64,000 nt of DNA from Protea cynaroides (Eukaryota; Streptophyta; Magnoliopsida; Proteales; Proteaceae), in NCBI GenBank assembly GCA_028583415.1, contig CM053270.1:65151517-65215516 (forward strand). The letters are read 5' to 3'. Positions 24,101-34,526 of the stretch are shown here, one piece after another (position 1 is the stretch's first letter; each line of letters begins with the position of its first letter). The position numbers and the translations under genes are program-made. The notes below the pieces were generated by a model. It saw nothing but the letters and a program-made list of their open reading frames with translations, made no database searches and was not told the origin of the DNA.

Positions 24101-27100
24101 AAAAATAAGGCAACTGAAACTGAAAATAAATAGAAAGGAACTGCCTAAGGCAGTTACAGAATAAATTTAAAAATAAAAAAAAATCACAAAACAAAACTGT
24201 AAAAGTGGGGGGGGGGGGGCTGTTCACGTGAACAGTGAATAGGGGGGGTGGGGGTGCATAAATTACATTAAAAAATAAGGCAACTGAAACTGAAATAAAT
24301 AGAAAAAAAACTAACATAACTGAAATAACTGTCATAACAGAAAACAAATATATATATATATATGAAACTAATGATCAGCTGCTTTGCTGTAAAAATACTG
24401 GGATATCCTCCTCAAGATAAAATAACTCTTTTGGAAAATCATTTTACCTGACGACGGAACTATATATGTATTTTAACTGACAGGAGACATCTGAAGAGGG
24501 AGGTAAGCTATTGATAAACCTTTTATTGATCGATTTAATATTAACTTAAAGGGACATTAGGAATGAAGGTGTCCTTAAAAAAATTAAAATAAAAACAAAA
24601 GGAAGAAGAGAGAGAGTGTGCGAGAAAAGAAAGAGAGAAGATGGAGCTGAACAAGGAAACCGATTATCTGTATCTCTGCAGTAAATGAAAACTTCATTGA
24701 GATTCCAAAAAAAAAAGTAATCACAGAAAAATCAATTCTGTGGCCAACTGACCATTATGAATTTATGCAAACAAAAAAGTTACAACTGCTAAATATAAAA
24801 GTGCTAACCATAACCAGATTGAAAAGCAAAGAAACTAATAAACTTGAAACTTGGTAAAACAGAAGTAGACCCACCCAGTGTTCAAAATCTCGACGAGATC
24901 TCGAATTTCTCGAAGATCTCGAGGATCTCGAGACGAGATCTCACCTTGATACGGTGTCTCGACCATCTCGACCAGATCTTGACCTGGTCTCGACCATCTC
25001 GACCAGATCTCGACCTAGTCTCGACCAATCTCGACTAGTCTCAACCAGTTTCGACCAAGTTCGACTAGTTTTTTATATAAAAGCCCAGTCTCGGTCGAAA
25101 TTTTGACCGAGACTCATTTATCCTCCTCAAAACCTGCTGTTTTCATCTTCTTTACTCTACTCTTCTTCTCCAACTTGCATCTAAGCTAGGATTCCACCTG
25201 TTCTTGCCACAATGTGATTAGTTTTTATGCTTCAAATGTGTTTATATATGTTAAATTAGTATTTTTCTACAGTATATAACCTTAAAATGGCCTTAAAACA
25301 TCAAAAACATGCCGAAACTCCCATTTTTTTACCCTTTGGGAGTTTCGACAGGATCTCGCCGAGAACTCGATCTCGGTTTTCTCAAGGGTCGAGACACCCT
25401 CGAGAACCTAGATTTTGAACTATGGACCCACCAAAAGTGGAAAAATGTAACGAAGGTTAACACGTTAATATAGATGAACCTTCATTTTTTGAAGCAAGCT
25501 GCATTCAAGTATTACCAAAGCTGATACAACAACAACAACAAAACTTTATCCCAACTAAATGGAGTCGGCTATTGCCACAGCTAATAATTGCTTATAAAAC
25601 CCAATTTCACAATACAATCAGCTTTAATTCTCACTATTCTAAAAGAATGAGGCAACTGCTATGATATTTCTTAAAAGTCACTACATAAACCAGTCATAGA
25701 TTTGAGCGAACACAATAGTAGTAGATGAGTTTTAATTGAGTCTATTTCACTCAGGTAAGATGCCAACTTCAGTGAATTAAGAATACAATTAGATATTTTT
25801 TGACCACTACGCAAATGTGTAACAGACAAAGGTATAGTAGCAACTAAACACAGAATCAAGAAACCATTAGTGATCAAGCTCATACCCTACTCCATAATCT
25901 TCCACTTCAATGGAAAATATAAGTATTGCCGCAAATAAATATCCCATATCCCAGAAACCATGAGAAGTTTATAGGTAAATGAAAATACAACTGGCTGCAC
26001 GACTGCATAAATTGCACTTCATACCTGTTTAAAAGGTGCTCGATGGTACGAAGTAATCACATGACAATCTTCAGAAGTAGTACATGACATTACATATTTA
26101 CGAAAATCATTGATGGTTGCCTGGTTTGTGCGAAAAGCATCAACTTTAGCACCAGCACATTGGGCCAAACATGCAACCTTCCCAAGTGTGATGCCTTCAG
26201 ATTTAACCTTTTCTAAGGGCTCACAACAGTCCAGCATAGATTCATCAAACCATCTCCAAGGTCCTGTTAAAAAAACATGAAAATAAAGTATGAATACTGC
26301 CTATAAATGAAATAACATAGTAATTCTGGTGAAGAACCAGCATGCTGAGTTGTAAGTAGAAAACCATTCAAGGTATCACACCACAGCCAACCAACTATTT
26401 TGATCATTCCCTGATTCTTCCAACAATTTAGAATTGAATAAGTAAAATTTGAGGCAGGTTTCATCAATATCAGACTCAAACTTATTAGATATTCGTACAC
26501 TCAATTTAGCCCTAACCCATAAGGCACGGAAGACACCTAACCAACTTTCCAAGGTAACCAGGGGAACCAGTGAGGTGATGTTGGGTCATGCAGGCCCTGA
26601 GTTTTATTGGACATCAAACCAGACTTCAATCTATTAGTGGTCATAATAACCCGTAATCATTAGAAACAAAGCAACAAGGGCCAGTTTGACCAGCCTCATT
26701 GCCGTCCGTCCCTTCCAAGGATCAGAACAAACAGCTTCTACCTGTACTAGGTTTGATAAAAGAGGAAGCAAAATTTCCTCCCCCTCTCTGTCGAAAACCA
26801 TTCTGTTGACTCGCTGGGAAGTCATTAAAACAGTCTTCCTAAATTATTCTCTGACCAGCCCCAACAAAGATATCTGGGATCCACCCTATTACTGGAATCT
26901 TCACCTGCCCCTTATCATACTAAGGCAAGATAAAAGGCAAGATAGGCCTATTACTGGAATCTTCACCTGCCCCTTATCATACTAAGGCAAGATAGGCCTT
27001 ACAGTAAAATCCCCTTCAGTTCAATGGTCTGCCCTTCTAATTTGCTTCCTCCCAGCACATGCCAACAGAAAAGAAGAAACTCAGCTGCAGCAGTCACCGG

Positions 27101-30095
27101 ACAATATATCCACCACGTGCACTCATTGCATGGCAAATAGGTCAATTAAAAAAGGTTCTGAGTCCAAACAAAAATTTTTATTGTAGAGCAAATAACAAAA
27201 ACTAATACACATGTGGTAATGGGTTAAACAGGGTTTTTAGTATTAATGAAATTTATTCTTCAGACCCAGCAAGTACATTGGTATTCCTAGACTATGGCTA
27301 AGCTTTTCTGAGTTCTTATTATTATTTTCATCTGCTATGATTATTACTGGTCGCTGCTCCTCCTGTTTATGATTTCTAACCGGTTCTCAGCTCAGTTATT
27401 TCAGAATTCCTGAAAATTTCACTGAACTGAGATGAGTTAGTTGAATTTTAGTTTAGTCACCCATCCATTCTTCAATCAGATTCAGCCATCTATGAGCTTC
27501 AATCTGTGGCTACTCCTATTAAAATATTTTTTTTAATTGGATTCTTTATTATTTCCAAGATTCTTTCAACTTGAATTTCTTTTGACTTCATATCCGGCAG
27601 TTGATAGACGGGCCACGGATCAAATCCCGCCTCTTTGCTTTTTCTTTCTTTTGGGGGGTTGGGGGGGGGAGGTGGTGGAGGGAAGGAGGGGAGGAGGACG
27701 AGGAGGTGTTTGGGGGAATTATCCTTGTAGGGGGAAAGGCAAACGGTCATAGTTGATTATCTCTCAAAAATTGTTCCTCCAGCTCTTTCACCTACTCCAC
27801 ATTATTTAAGGCTTACCTTCCTAGGGAGCAGGGTCCACGATCTGCAAGGTTAAGGTTTTTCAAAAAAAAAATTGTACATTTATATGCAGTCACTAATGTT
27901 AAGGAAAATGCAAGGAAATGTGAAAATAGTCATGTGTCTTTGTAGCAATAAAAATAATAGATGAGTTACATAAGTATAATAAAAATAACTGGGAAAATAA
28001 TAAGACCATGAAAATGGACTCAATAAGAAATTAACAAGCAACATGATGAACAGAAATATCATTTGAAAATCATGCAAAGAAGTTACAGTAAAGAAGTTTT
28101 TTTTTTCCAAATCCTTATTCTTCATAGACAGGCTTAAAACAAATCCATACAATCACCACATTCAAAAAAATGCAATAATTTTTGGAGTTACCTTTCCATT
28201 TTCTTCCAGGATCAATGGCAAGCGCATTCAAAACCATTGAAAGGCTGGCCAATCCACAATATGCAGGTTCTGATTGAGTTTGGAAGTATGAAATTAACTT
28301 GAAGAATCCTTCCATGTGTCCACCTTGAAGGGCTTCAATGAAGAGTTGCTGCAATTTTGGAGACACAACCAGAGGAGTGTGGATAAAAGAGATCAAAACA
28401 GGGATTCCAAGGTACATAAAAATATAAGTATCTACACAAGCGTTTAAAGGCTAAGCATCAAGACCACCAAGTGCACAAGAACTAAGTTTCAAGGTTTAAA
28501 GCTTAGACCTAATGATCTATCTATCTGTTTTAGAACAAACTTCATTAGAAAAGAGAGTATTTTTACAAGTCTGATACACTCACTTCCCTCAGTTTTACAT
28601 GTCAGATTCTTTTGATGTTCTGTATTTGTAGCAACAGGTAACACTTGGGTGATTCTTTTTCTTTTCTTTTTTTTTTACTTGATAAATATCCTTCTCACAC
28701 ATGGTCACTTGTAGATTCATTTATATTTATAGTAGACATGTCCCCTCCCCCTCCCACTCCCTCTCACGATATGTACAGGAATTTGCAATGTGTGTTGATA
28801 GTGACATAAAACTGCAGTTGGAGCAAGCAACATCAATTGCCACATGTCACAGGCATGTTTGAATGACCATGATAATCTGCAAAGGGGTCCAATACATGAA
28901 AGTATGAAAAATTTTCCTCTAATGTCTTGTATAAATTCCATTGCATAGAGTTAAACAGTTGTGGGCAAGCAATAAGAAGGCAAAAATCTCAAAGCACCAA
29001 GTTGTTTTGAGATTAATCTGTTAAGTGTGGAGCTTGATATTATCTTACGCTAGGAAGTATCGTTCACTTTGCCATTGTCCCAAAAGTGGGGTTACAAAGG
29101 CTCAGCCCCTGACCCAAATTTTCTGAGGCAGTTTTATTGGAGGCAACCTTGTACTTTCAGGTGTAGGGTTTTATTTTTTTATTTTTTTTTGGGGGGTAAT
29201 TTCGGGTTTAGGGTTTCCCTATATATGAGGTGTGACCTCATAAGGAGAGTATTGAGCTTTGTAAATTCTTCTTTGGAATAATAGAATCCGAACTGCCATG
29301 GACATGGCCCATACACAATGTGTGGTGATCCACGTAAAATCATTGTATTGTGATTCTCTTTTGTTTTTCTTTTTACTATTGTTCTTCTGCTGTGTTGTTA
29401 ATTCCTAACATGATTAGGTGGTTTTCACTTTCTATCAGCTCCACTAGCCAAAACCTTCTCAAAAGAAGGTAAGTGTCAACCCCCCCCCCCCAAAAAACAC
29501 CCACAAAAATAAATAAATAAATAAATAGGCATCGCTGAAATCTACTAGGCAATCACGTAATTGATGGCTTGTAACAATGTAACTACGTGAAGGTTTTACC
29601 TTATCATTTGTCTGAATTCAATTCGAAAGCAACTTTTGTCTAATAAAAAATAAAAACGAAAGCGCGAATACATTATTCATATTATGGCACAGAAGACAAA
29701 AGGATTCTCCTAGATACAAAAAACCTTAACTAGATACTGCATTCCACAGAAAAACTGCAGCAGAAATCAAAATAGATGAAAGGCAATGGAAACACAACAA
29801 CAATAATTACGAACTAAAATTTTGTAAAAGAAAAACAGTTGCCTAAACCACAAAATAATCATAGCAAGAGGTCCACTGCAAATTTCCCGCGATCTAAATT
29901 TCATATAACTGTCACCCTTTTTATGGAGAAAAAGCAGGTAAGCACTAATAGAAAGTTGTCTCATCAACGAAGATTTGAAAATTTTGAAAAAATATAAAAT
30001 ATTGAAGCGAAGAACCAAACCTTTCCTTCAGCTGAAGCGAATTCGATTGCAGGAGGAGAGGGAAGAACTCGTCTGTACAAACCTGCCAACGCCAT
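15127..30095 (-). CDS. PCS1: Phytochelatin synthase (glutathione gamma-glutamylcysteinyltransferase), 8 exons
   Basis: Cytosolic enzyme that joins gamma-Glu-Cys units from glutathione into phytochelatins for Cd/As/Zn detoxification. CDS exons in order: 30021-30095, 28192-28348, 26025-26263, 22086-22249, 20553-20604, 16517-16744, 16374-15874, 15210-15127. All are bounded by AG and GT and all phases join, giving 1500 nt (499 codons plus TAA), close to the ~485 residues of Arabidopsis PCS1. The N-terminus reads MALAGLYRRVLPSPPA. The papain-like catalytic triad is complete at the family positions: Cys56 (SEPAYCGLAS), His162 (TGTGHFSP) and Asp180 (ALILDVAR). The variable C-terminal half keeps Cys pairs (CCQGAELL, FCCSATC, RICCGSGSGNC) and the LLLALP/TWSGIK block. 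It ends CQDKRVDEDLGTLS. Introns of 1.5-3.8 kb are filled with transposons. Looks functional. Confidence 0.96.
15356..15473 (+). repeat. Dispersed repeat, copy 2 (pairs with 638-755)
   Basis: Second copy of the ~118-bp repeat, in phytochelatin synthase intron 7. Same order of blocks as copy 1, with scattered substitutions. Confidence 0.6.
17208..18856. mobile_element. Long-TIR MULE-like element B (in phytochelatin synthase intron 5)
   Basis: 1649 bp. The left end GGGAAAATTACTTGTAC and the complement of the right end AGGAAAATTATTTGTAC begin ~95-bp inverted repeats (shared: GATCTATGCTT or GGTCTATGCTT, then AGTAGTTT). Flanked by TCATTTTTA (17199-17207) and TAATTTTTA (18857-18865), an 8/9 match to a 9-bp duplication. 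Its subterminal CCGTTAGATGCT is shared with element A. The interior has open frames (17398-17643 minus; 17822-18169 plus, hydrophobic) that I do not recognise. Confidence 0.75.
18866..20552. other. Rest of phytochelatin synthase intron 5
   Basis: AT-rich intronic sequence without recognised coding content. There is an A18-type run at 19364-19382. The small open frames across 19290-20250 show no family motif. Confidence 0.6.
21155..21498. mobile_element. Possible small transposon with CAGCATGCCC ends
   Basis: In phytochelatin synthase intron 4. Starts near CAGCATGCCCTTACC and ends near GGAGGGCATGCTG, a short inverted pair about 320 bp apart. No target duplication was identified, so this is a weak call. 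Confidence 0.3.
22359..22706 (-). mobile_element. Solo LTR, family with TTTTGTTACA end, copy 1
   Basis: 348 bp. On the minus strand it starts TGTTAGCGCTCTC and ends CTATTTTGTTACA. Perfect 5-bp duplication TATAT on both sides (22354-22358 and 22707-22711). No internal retrotransposon sequence remains, so it is a solo LTR from LTR-LTR recombination. It contains TTATAAATAAAG, a likely LTR TATA region. Lies in phytochelatin synthase intron 3, 110 bp downstream of exon 4. Relatives are at 48544-48754 and 62957-63396. Confidence 0.82.
23988..24303. repeat. 149-bp tandem duplication with palindromic core
   Basis: Two head-to-tail copies beginning GGAACTGCCTAAGGCAGTTACA at 23988 and 24137. Each has a G run, then CTGTTCA(C)GTGAACAG, then GTGCATAAATTACATT. 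The second copy holds the perfect 16-bp palindrome CTGTTCACGTGAACAG (24220-24235), with a CACGTG centre. In phytochelatin synthase intron 3. Confidence 0.85.
24876..25424. mobile_element. CGAGA-rich hAT-like non-autonomous element, copy 1
   Basis: 549 bp with a perfect 8-bp duplication GACCCACC (24868-24875 and 25425-25432). The ends are CAGTGTTCAAAATCTCG and, complemented, CATAGTTCAAAATCTAG. A CA start and an 8-bp duplication are typical of hAT elements. Some 190 bp at the left are an array of TCTCGACC/CGAGATCTCG motifs. A TATA-like TATATAAAAG (25074-25083) and a hairpin (25087-25114, arms GTCTCGGTC/GACCGAGAC) follow. A shorter CGAGA cluster precedes the right end. No transposase. In phytochelatin synthase intron 3. 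Partner: 46825-47729. Confidence 0.85.
25528..25576 (+). mobile_element. 3' tail fragment of a plant RTE LINE or Au-type SINE
   Basis: (ACA)n followed by TTTATCCCAACTAAATGGAGTCGGCTA. This resembles the shared 3' end of plant RTE-clade LINEs and Au SINEs (recalled consensus TTATCCCAACTAAATGGGGTCGGCTA). Only this tail is recognisable. Confidence 0.55.
26886..26994. repeat. 62-bp tandem duplication
   Basis: CTATTACTGGAATCTTCACC to AAGGCAAGATA occurs at 26886 and again at 26948, almost identical over 47 bp. In phytochelatin synthase intron 2. The near-identity points to a recent duplication. Confidence 0.9.
27653..27710 (+). repeat. G-rich tract
   Basis: Runs of G separated by T or A (GGGGGGTTGGGGGGGGGAGG and on) on the plus strand, in phytochelatin synthase intron 2. 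The transcript of the minus-strand gene would be C-rich here. It could form a G-quadruplex in the non-template strand. Confidence 0.75.
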
Positions 30096-30538
30096 CATAA
30101 ATTTTACCTCTCTCCCTTCTTCTTCGACTTTTTCCTCAGCAGTCCACAGTCGATCACTCGCAATCGCACTGGAATCAGTAAAGTTTTCAGTCGGCCTGCG
30201 TTTTCAACGGACAAGCCCGCGAAGTTGCCAGTTTTTTGAAAGCAACGTCAGAAACGGTGAGAATCTGGTAACCGACCCAGACATTGACATGGTTAATAAA
30301 TAGCCGGTTCCGATCCAAAACATCTTTATTCCAAAATCTAATACACAAAAACGCTGACTTCACGCTCACGCCTCATGTTAGCCACATCAGCATCACAGTC
30401 CAAATTCAGTTCTCGATGAAAAAAAAAAAAAAATTTCCCCTTATTTTCTAGGGTTTCGATCTTTCAGAGGATAAACGATTCTTTGTGAGATGTTCCAATT
30501 GGCTTCCGAACTATAGATGGATATCCGTTGTCATCCAT

Positions 30539-31000
30539 AAAGAGTGTCAATGAGTCGGTCTGGACTGATTTCGGTCAGGGTCAAATCGAAATTAGGTTTT
30601 TATCGAGTCTGATAAAAACATGTCCATTAAAAGGTTTGGGCTTAGGGGGCTGCAGTGTCTTCATTAACTAACAAGCATCGATTTCTTATCGTGCTTAGTT
30701 TATCGAGTTGGTATTTAACCGATTTTGGTTGAAAGCGTGATAAGCCCATCCGGAAGACTGAAGCAGTGAAAAAGGGTTTAATATTCGATCTAAATCAATC
30801 TGGTCCGGGCCATTATTGAGTTCAAGCTCATCCGTTTGATTTTTTGGGGCAGTGTCGAACTAGTCTAGATTGGACCAAGACCGATAGGATATGCCATACG
30901 TTAACCCAATACATGTCCGATAACAGTTCGGTCCAAGTTGATTTTCGGGTTAATTCGATTCAATCCAGACTATTGATTTTGTCTCAAAATTGACACCTTA
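30539..31000. mobile_element. hAT-like MITE with perfect 8-bp target duplication
   Basis: 462 bp between TCATCCAT (30531-30538) and TCATCCAT (31001-31008). The left end is AAAGAGTGTCAATG. The complemented right end, TAAGGTGTCAATTTTG, shares GTGTCAAT. Internal sequence is rich in CGGTC and GGTC(A/C)A phrases, as in plant GGGTGTCAA-type hAT MITEs. It lies about 440 bp upstream of the phytochelatin synthase start codon and may therefore sit in its promoter. Confidence 0.8.
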
Positions 31001-31011
31001 TCATCCATCAA

Positions 31012-31142
31012 GGGGTTTGGATCCTCTCCAGCCATGCAGCCTCATTCAAGCCATTGGATTGCATTGGTGCATATATATAGATGCGTTCTCAATGAACCAA
31101 ATGAGGCTGCAGGAGCTACACGGCTACAGAAAACCCAACCCT
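31012..31142 (+). repeat. Dispersed MITE-like repeat, copy 2 (pairs with 11600-11722)
   Basis: GGGGTTTGGATCCTCTCC at the left and CAGAAAACCCAACCCTCC at the right. CAGCCTCATT and its complement AATGAGGCTG flank a central ATATATATAGATG. Partly palindromic. Confidence 0.55.
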
Positions 31143-31340
31143 CCAACAAGCATACAACATGGAAATAAATTTTAGCCTTGAGAATTTGATAATAATTCAC
31201 TTATTTTTATTTTTATTTTTTTTGTTAATATAATTCACTAATATATGGCTAGTGACATTTCTGGGGGATTTTTTTTTTTCTTTTTTTATTTGTTTGCATA
31301 TCATATAGAGAAATGTGACTTTGTCAAAAGAAAAAAAAAG

Positions 31341-31540
31341 TATTCCATGTGCTTTGATTTTTTTTTTTTTTTAAGGTTTTCCATTTGGCTAAGTGGAGAT
31401 CGATGAAACCACACCCACAAGCTTCTAACCATCGCAAAAGTATTCCATGTGCTTTGATTTTTTTTTTTTTTTTAAGGTTTTCCATTTGATTAAGTGGAAA
31501 TCAATGAAACCACACCCACAAGCTTCTAACCATCGCAAAA
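31341..31540. repeat. 100-bp tandem duplication
   Basis: TATTCCATGTGCTTTGATTT, a T run, AAGGTTTTCCATTTG and CCACACCCACAAGCTTCTAA occur twice with a period of 100 bp (31341 and 31441). Confidence 0.9.
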
Positions 31541-31575
31541 GAATATATATATATATGTAGAGAGAGAGAGAGAGA

Positions 31576-31760
31576 CCTATTTGTCAAAAAAGGGCAAATG
31601 TAGTGGAAATCGCTGGTAGAGTGTTGGACTCATAGATAAGTTGGTGGCTAATTTGACCAACCTATCTGTCAAAAAGGGCAAATGTAGTGGAAGTCGCTGG
31701 TAGAGTGTTGGACTCATAAAGAGTTGGTGGCTAATTTGACCAACCTATCTGTCTGTCTAC
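31576..31760. repeat. ~84-bp tandem duplication with a partial third unit
   Basis: CCTAT(T/C)TGTCAAAAA, GGGCAAATGTAGTGGAA and GTTGGACTCATA repeat at 31576 and 31661. A third start, CCTATCTGTC, is at 31744. Immediately follows an (AT)n(AG)n microsatellite at 31543-31575. Confidence 0.88.
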
Positions 31761-31807
31761 TAACACATTGTTTCTCTATGGTCATGTAACATATGTACTC
31801 GCCATGT

Positions 31808-32331
31808 AAGGGTGTTAAATGGTCTAGTTTCAGTTTAATAGTGCGGTTCAATTTCAGTTTCGATGTGTAATGTGTAACACTAAAATCGAATTATTTATTA
31901 AATAGTTTCAAAATGCTTATCAAAATTGATTATTACTCATTTTTTGTTTTTTAATTTTTAAATAGTTTCGTTGCTGAAAAAGAGAGAAAGAGAATTAGGA
32001 ACAAAGAAGAAGGAAAGCCAAGGAAAACACTAAAATAATTTTAATCGTGTATGAAAGTGGACTTACAATTGGAAGTATGCCAAGTGGAAAATATTAAAAA
32101 TATAATTTATTTATATAAATATAGACATATAACACTAAAGGATTAAAGTAAAGGTTTAATCAAATAGTCAATTTAATGATTTCAAATTTAGAAATCAGAA
32201 TTGTACTGTTTAACTAAATGGTTCATTTTTAAACCATAATTGAACCGTTTAATATTTAGTTTTACAATTCCTATTTAAATAGTTCGATTTTGGTTTAGTA
32301 CACGGTTTGATTTCATTTTTGACACCCTTAC
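31808..32331. mobile_element. hAT-like MITE (AAGGGTGT ends)
   Basis: Left end AAGGGTGTTAAATGG; complemented right end TAAGGGTGTCAAAAATG. Flanked by CGCCATGT (31800-31807) and CGCCATGG (32332-32339), 7 of 8 identical. The interior is AT-rich with GTTCAATTT/AAATTGAAC-like phrases and no coding potential. Confidence 0.72.
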
Positions 32332-32660
32332 CGCCATGGTTGTATGAGTTTCCATAAGCCACTATGTATGCAAGGTACAAGTTTGACCAAATGAACCCCA
32401 ACCCATGAGAAGCTTGCTCCACAGGGTCAGCGGTCAGCCTGAGCAGGGTTGAGTCTAGCCTTGCCCTATATATTTTTATACACATTAGTGAAATTATGTA
32501 TTAAATATACAAGATAAGGTCCCTGAATTAAGTATCATAATTTACATTTAATATATACCAATGATTTAATATTAAACTTATCAAATTCATTATCCTTTCT
32601 ACCTTTAATTATGCAACATCACACTTTAAATTACCTCTATCACATCACCATTCTATTAAG

Positions 32661-34470
32661 AAGGCAACATCAGACTTCTTTTGGCATGATAATTCTAAAA
32701 AAAAAGCATACGCTAGATCTCATGAGAAAGATTGTGCAAATCTAAGAAAACAGAGGCCTTGGATTGAGGGACCCACACATTCAAAATTTGGCCCTCTTAA
32801 CAAAATTGGCATGAAAACTATGGTCTTCTCTATCCTCAAATTGGACTAAATTCTATAAAGATTAATATTTTCTTAATTCAGATTTCCTTCATGTTAAATT
32901 AGGAAGTTAACCCTCGTGGGCATGGAGAAACATCCTTGAAGGTGGGAATTATCTTGTTCAGGTTGGATTTGAAAATCATATTAAAATATGGGATGACAAG
33001 TGGATACCTTTCATTTCAGGATTCAAACCGCCTTGTGCCAAACCTCGGCATTGTCATATTGAATGGGTGTCAGACTTGATTAATCCTATCAACCGAAGTT
33101 GGAAAATCAATTTCCTTGAAGAGATTTTCCTTCATAATATAAAAGAAGCAATTTTAAAGATTCCTCTTAGATTGATTCTTACTAAGGATAAGAATCATAA
33201 GATTATGTGGAATAGCAATAAATTTGGAAGATTCTCTGTTAAATCTATCTATCATCTTATCTCCAACATTCTTGACAATTTTAACCAAGAGAAAGCTTTC
33301 ACTTCTAGAGTTCCCCCTAGGAAGTTGATCCTGCAGAAAATTTAAAAGAGAATTTGGTCAGCCACTACCTTTCTAATTAAGATCATAAATTTTATTTGGA
33401 TAGCTTGTGCAAACGGATTGGCTTCTGATGAAGGATTAATTCAAAGACAGATTCTTGTGAATGCTGTTTGTAAATGCTATGGAGTTAAGATGGAATCTAT
33501 TGATTATATTTTACTAATTTGTCCTTTCGCTAAAGCGGTATGGTTTGGATCATCACTTCCTCATCGGATTCCTTGTGATTCAATCTTCAATCTTCCTCAA
33601 TGGATTGGTTATTGGGAGGATTTATTCCGGTCTTCAAAGCCTGCTATCATTAACTCCTTTTCTCTTGCATCCTTCATTCTTTGGTATCTTTGGAGAGCTA
33701 GAAATGATCTTATTTTTAGGAATCTGATGTGAACCCCTTTAGAGGTTATCACTATTGCTGAATCTACTTTTAGGAGTTTGCTCGATCTTCTTGGAAATTA
33801 TCTTCTCATGATGGCTTGAATGACTCATCCACTACCCAATCATCTCAATGGGTGCTTCCACCAACAAATTGGATAAAAATCAATACAGATGCTTCTTTTT
33901 TGGAGGATGATTCAGTTGGGGGTCTTGGTATTATTTTCAAGGATTCACATGCCAATCCCATTCTTGCCTCTCACATAAACTCCATTGCTCTTCAGCCAAG
34001 ATGGGAGAGGCCTTGGCTATTTTGACAAGCTTTGCTTCTTGCCATCGAGAATGGTTGTATGTGAATCAAGCTAGAATCAGATTGCCTATCTTTGATTCGG
34101 AATATCTTAGATCCGTCTCTTCCTTATGAAGTGGAGATTCAACCATTACGAGATGATATTGTTTATTTTGCATCTTTATTCGAGAGTTGTTCCTTTGACT
34201 TTGTTCCTAGGGAAGGGAATTTATAGAAGAGAGACCGTTGTATGAGGGAAACAAACCCCCCCCAAAAAAAGAAAAAAAACCCCCCGAAAAAAAACCCCCC
34301 CCAACCCCCGGCCCCCCCACAACCCAACCGGAAGCCAATTTAATGGCTCACTCCTTGACTAGGAAAGCTGTGTCATTTACGGGAATGACGCATTAGCCCA
34401 TTTCCATTCCTTGGCTTCATGACATATGTTGGCTTGAAGCGTTGGTTGTAACCCGCTCTTTTATTAATGA
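32661..34470 (+). mobile_element. 3' remnant of an L1-type non-LTR retrotransposon
   Basis: Reads as the end of a plant LINE ORF2. Around 32930-33060 is the block VQVGFENHIKIWDDKWIP. 33067-33732 continues with the zinc-binding reverse-transcriptase tail (MWNSNKFGRFSVKSIYHLI, then a SIDYILLICPFAKAVWF block and WYLWRARNDLIFRN). A terminal RNase H-like domain begins WIKINTDASF (33870-34000). There is a stop at 33343 and at least one frame change before 33816. The 3' end runs TCTTTTATTAATGAATTTATTT and joins an (AT)n tract, as LINE tails often do. The 5' end is missing. Confidence 0.85.
34254..34328. repeat. C/A homopolymer-rich tract
   Basis: Alternating runs of C and A (CCCCCCCCCAAAAAAAG and similar). 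It interrupts the LINE remnant and is probably slippage-derived, though local sequence or assembly error is possible. Confidence 0.7.

Positions 34471-34524
<54 letters not shown>
34471..34524. repeat. (AT)n microsatellite after the LINE tail
   Basis: About 25 AT units at the 3' end of the LINE remnant. Confidence 0.9.

Positions 34525-34526
<2 letters not shown>

Noticed and set aside
28717..28941. Open frame in phytochelatin synthase intron 1
   Set aside because: No family motif, and it lies wholly between two firm exons of the host gene. The same applies to the other intronic frames in 19-30 kb that are not exons.
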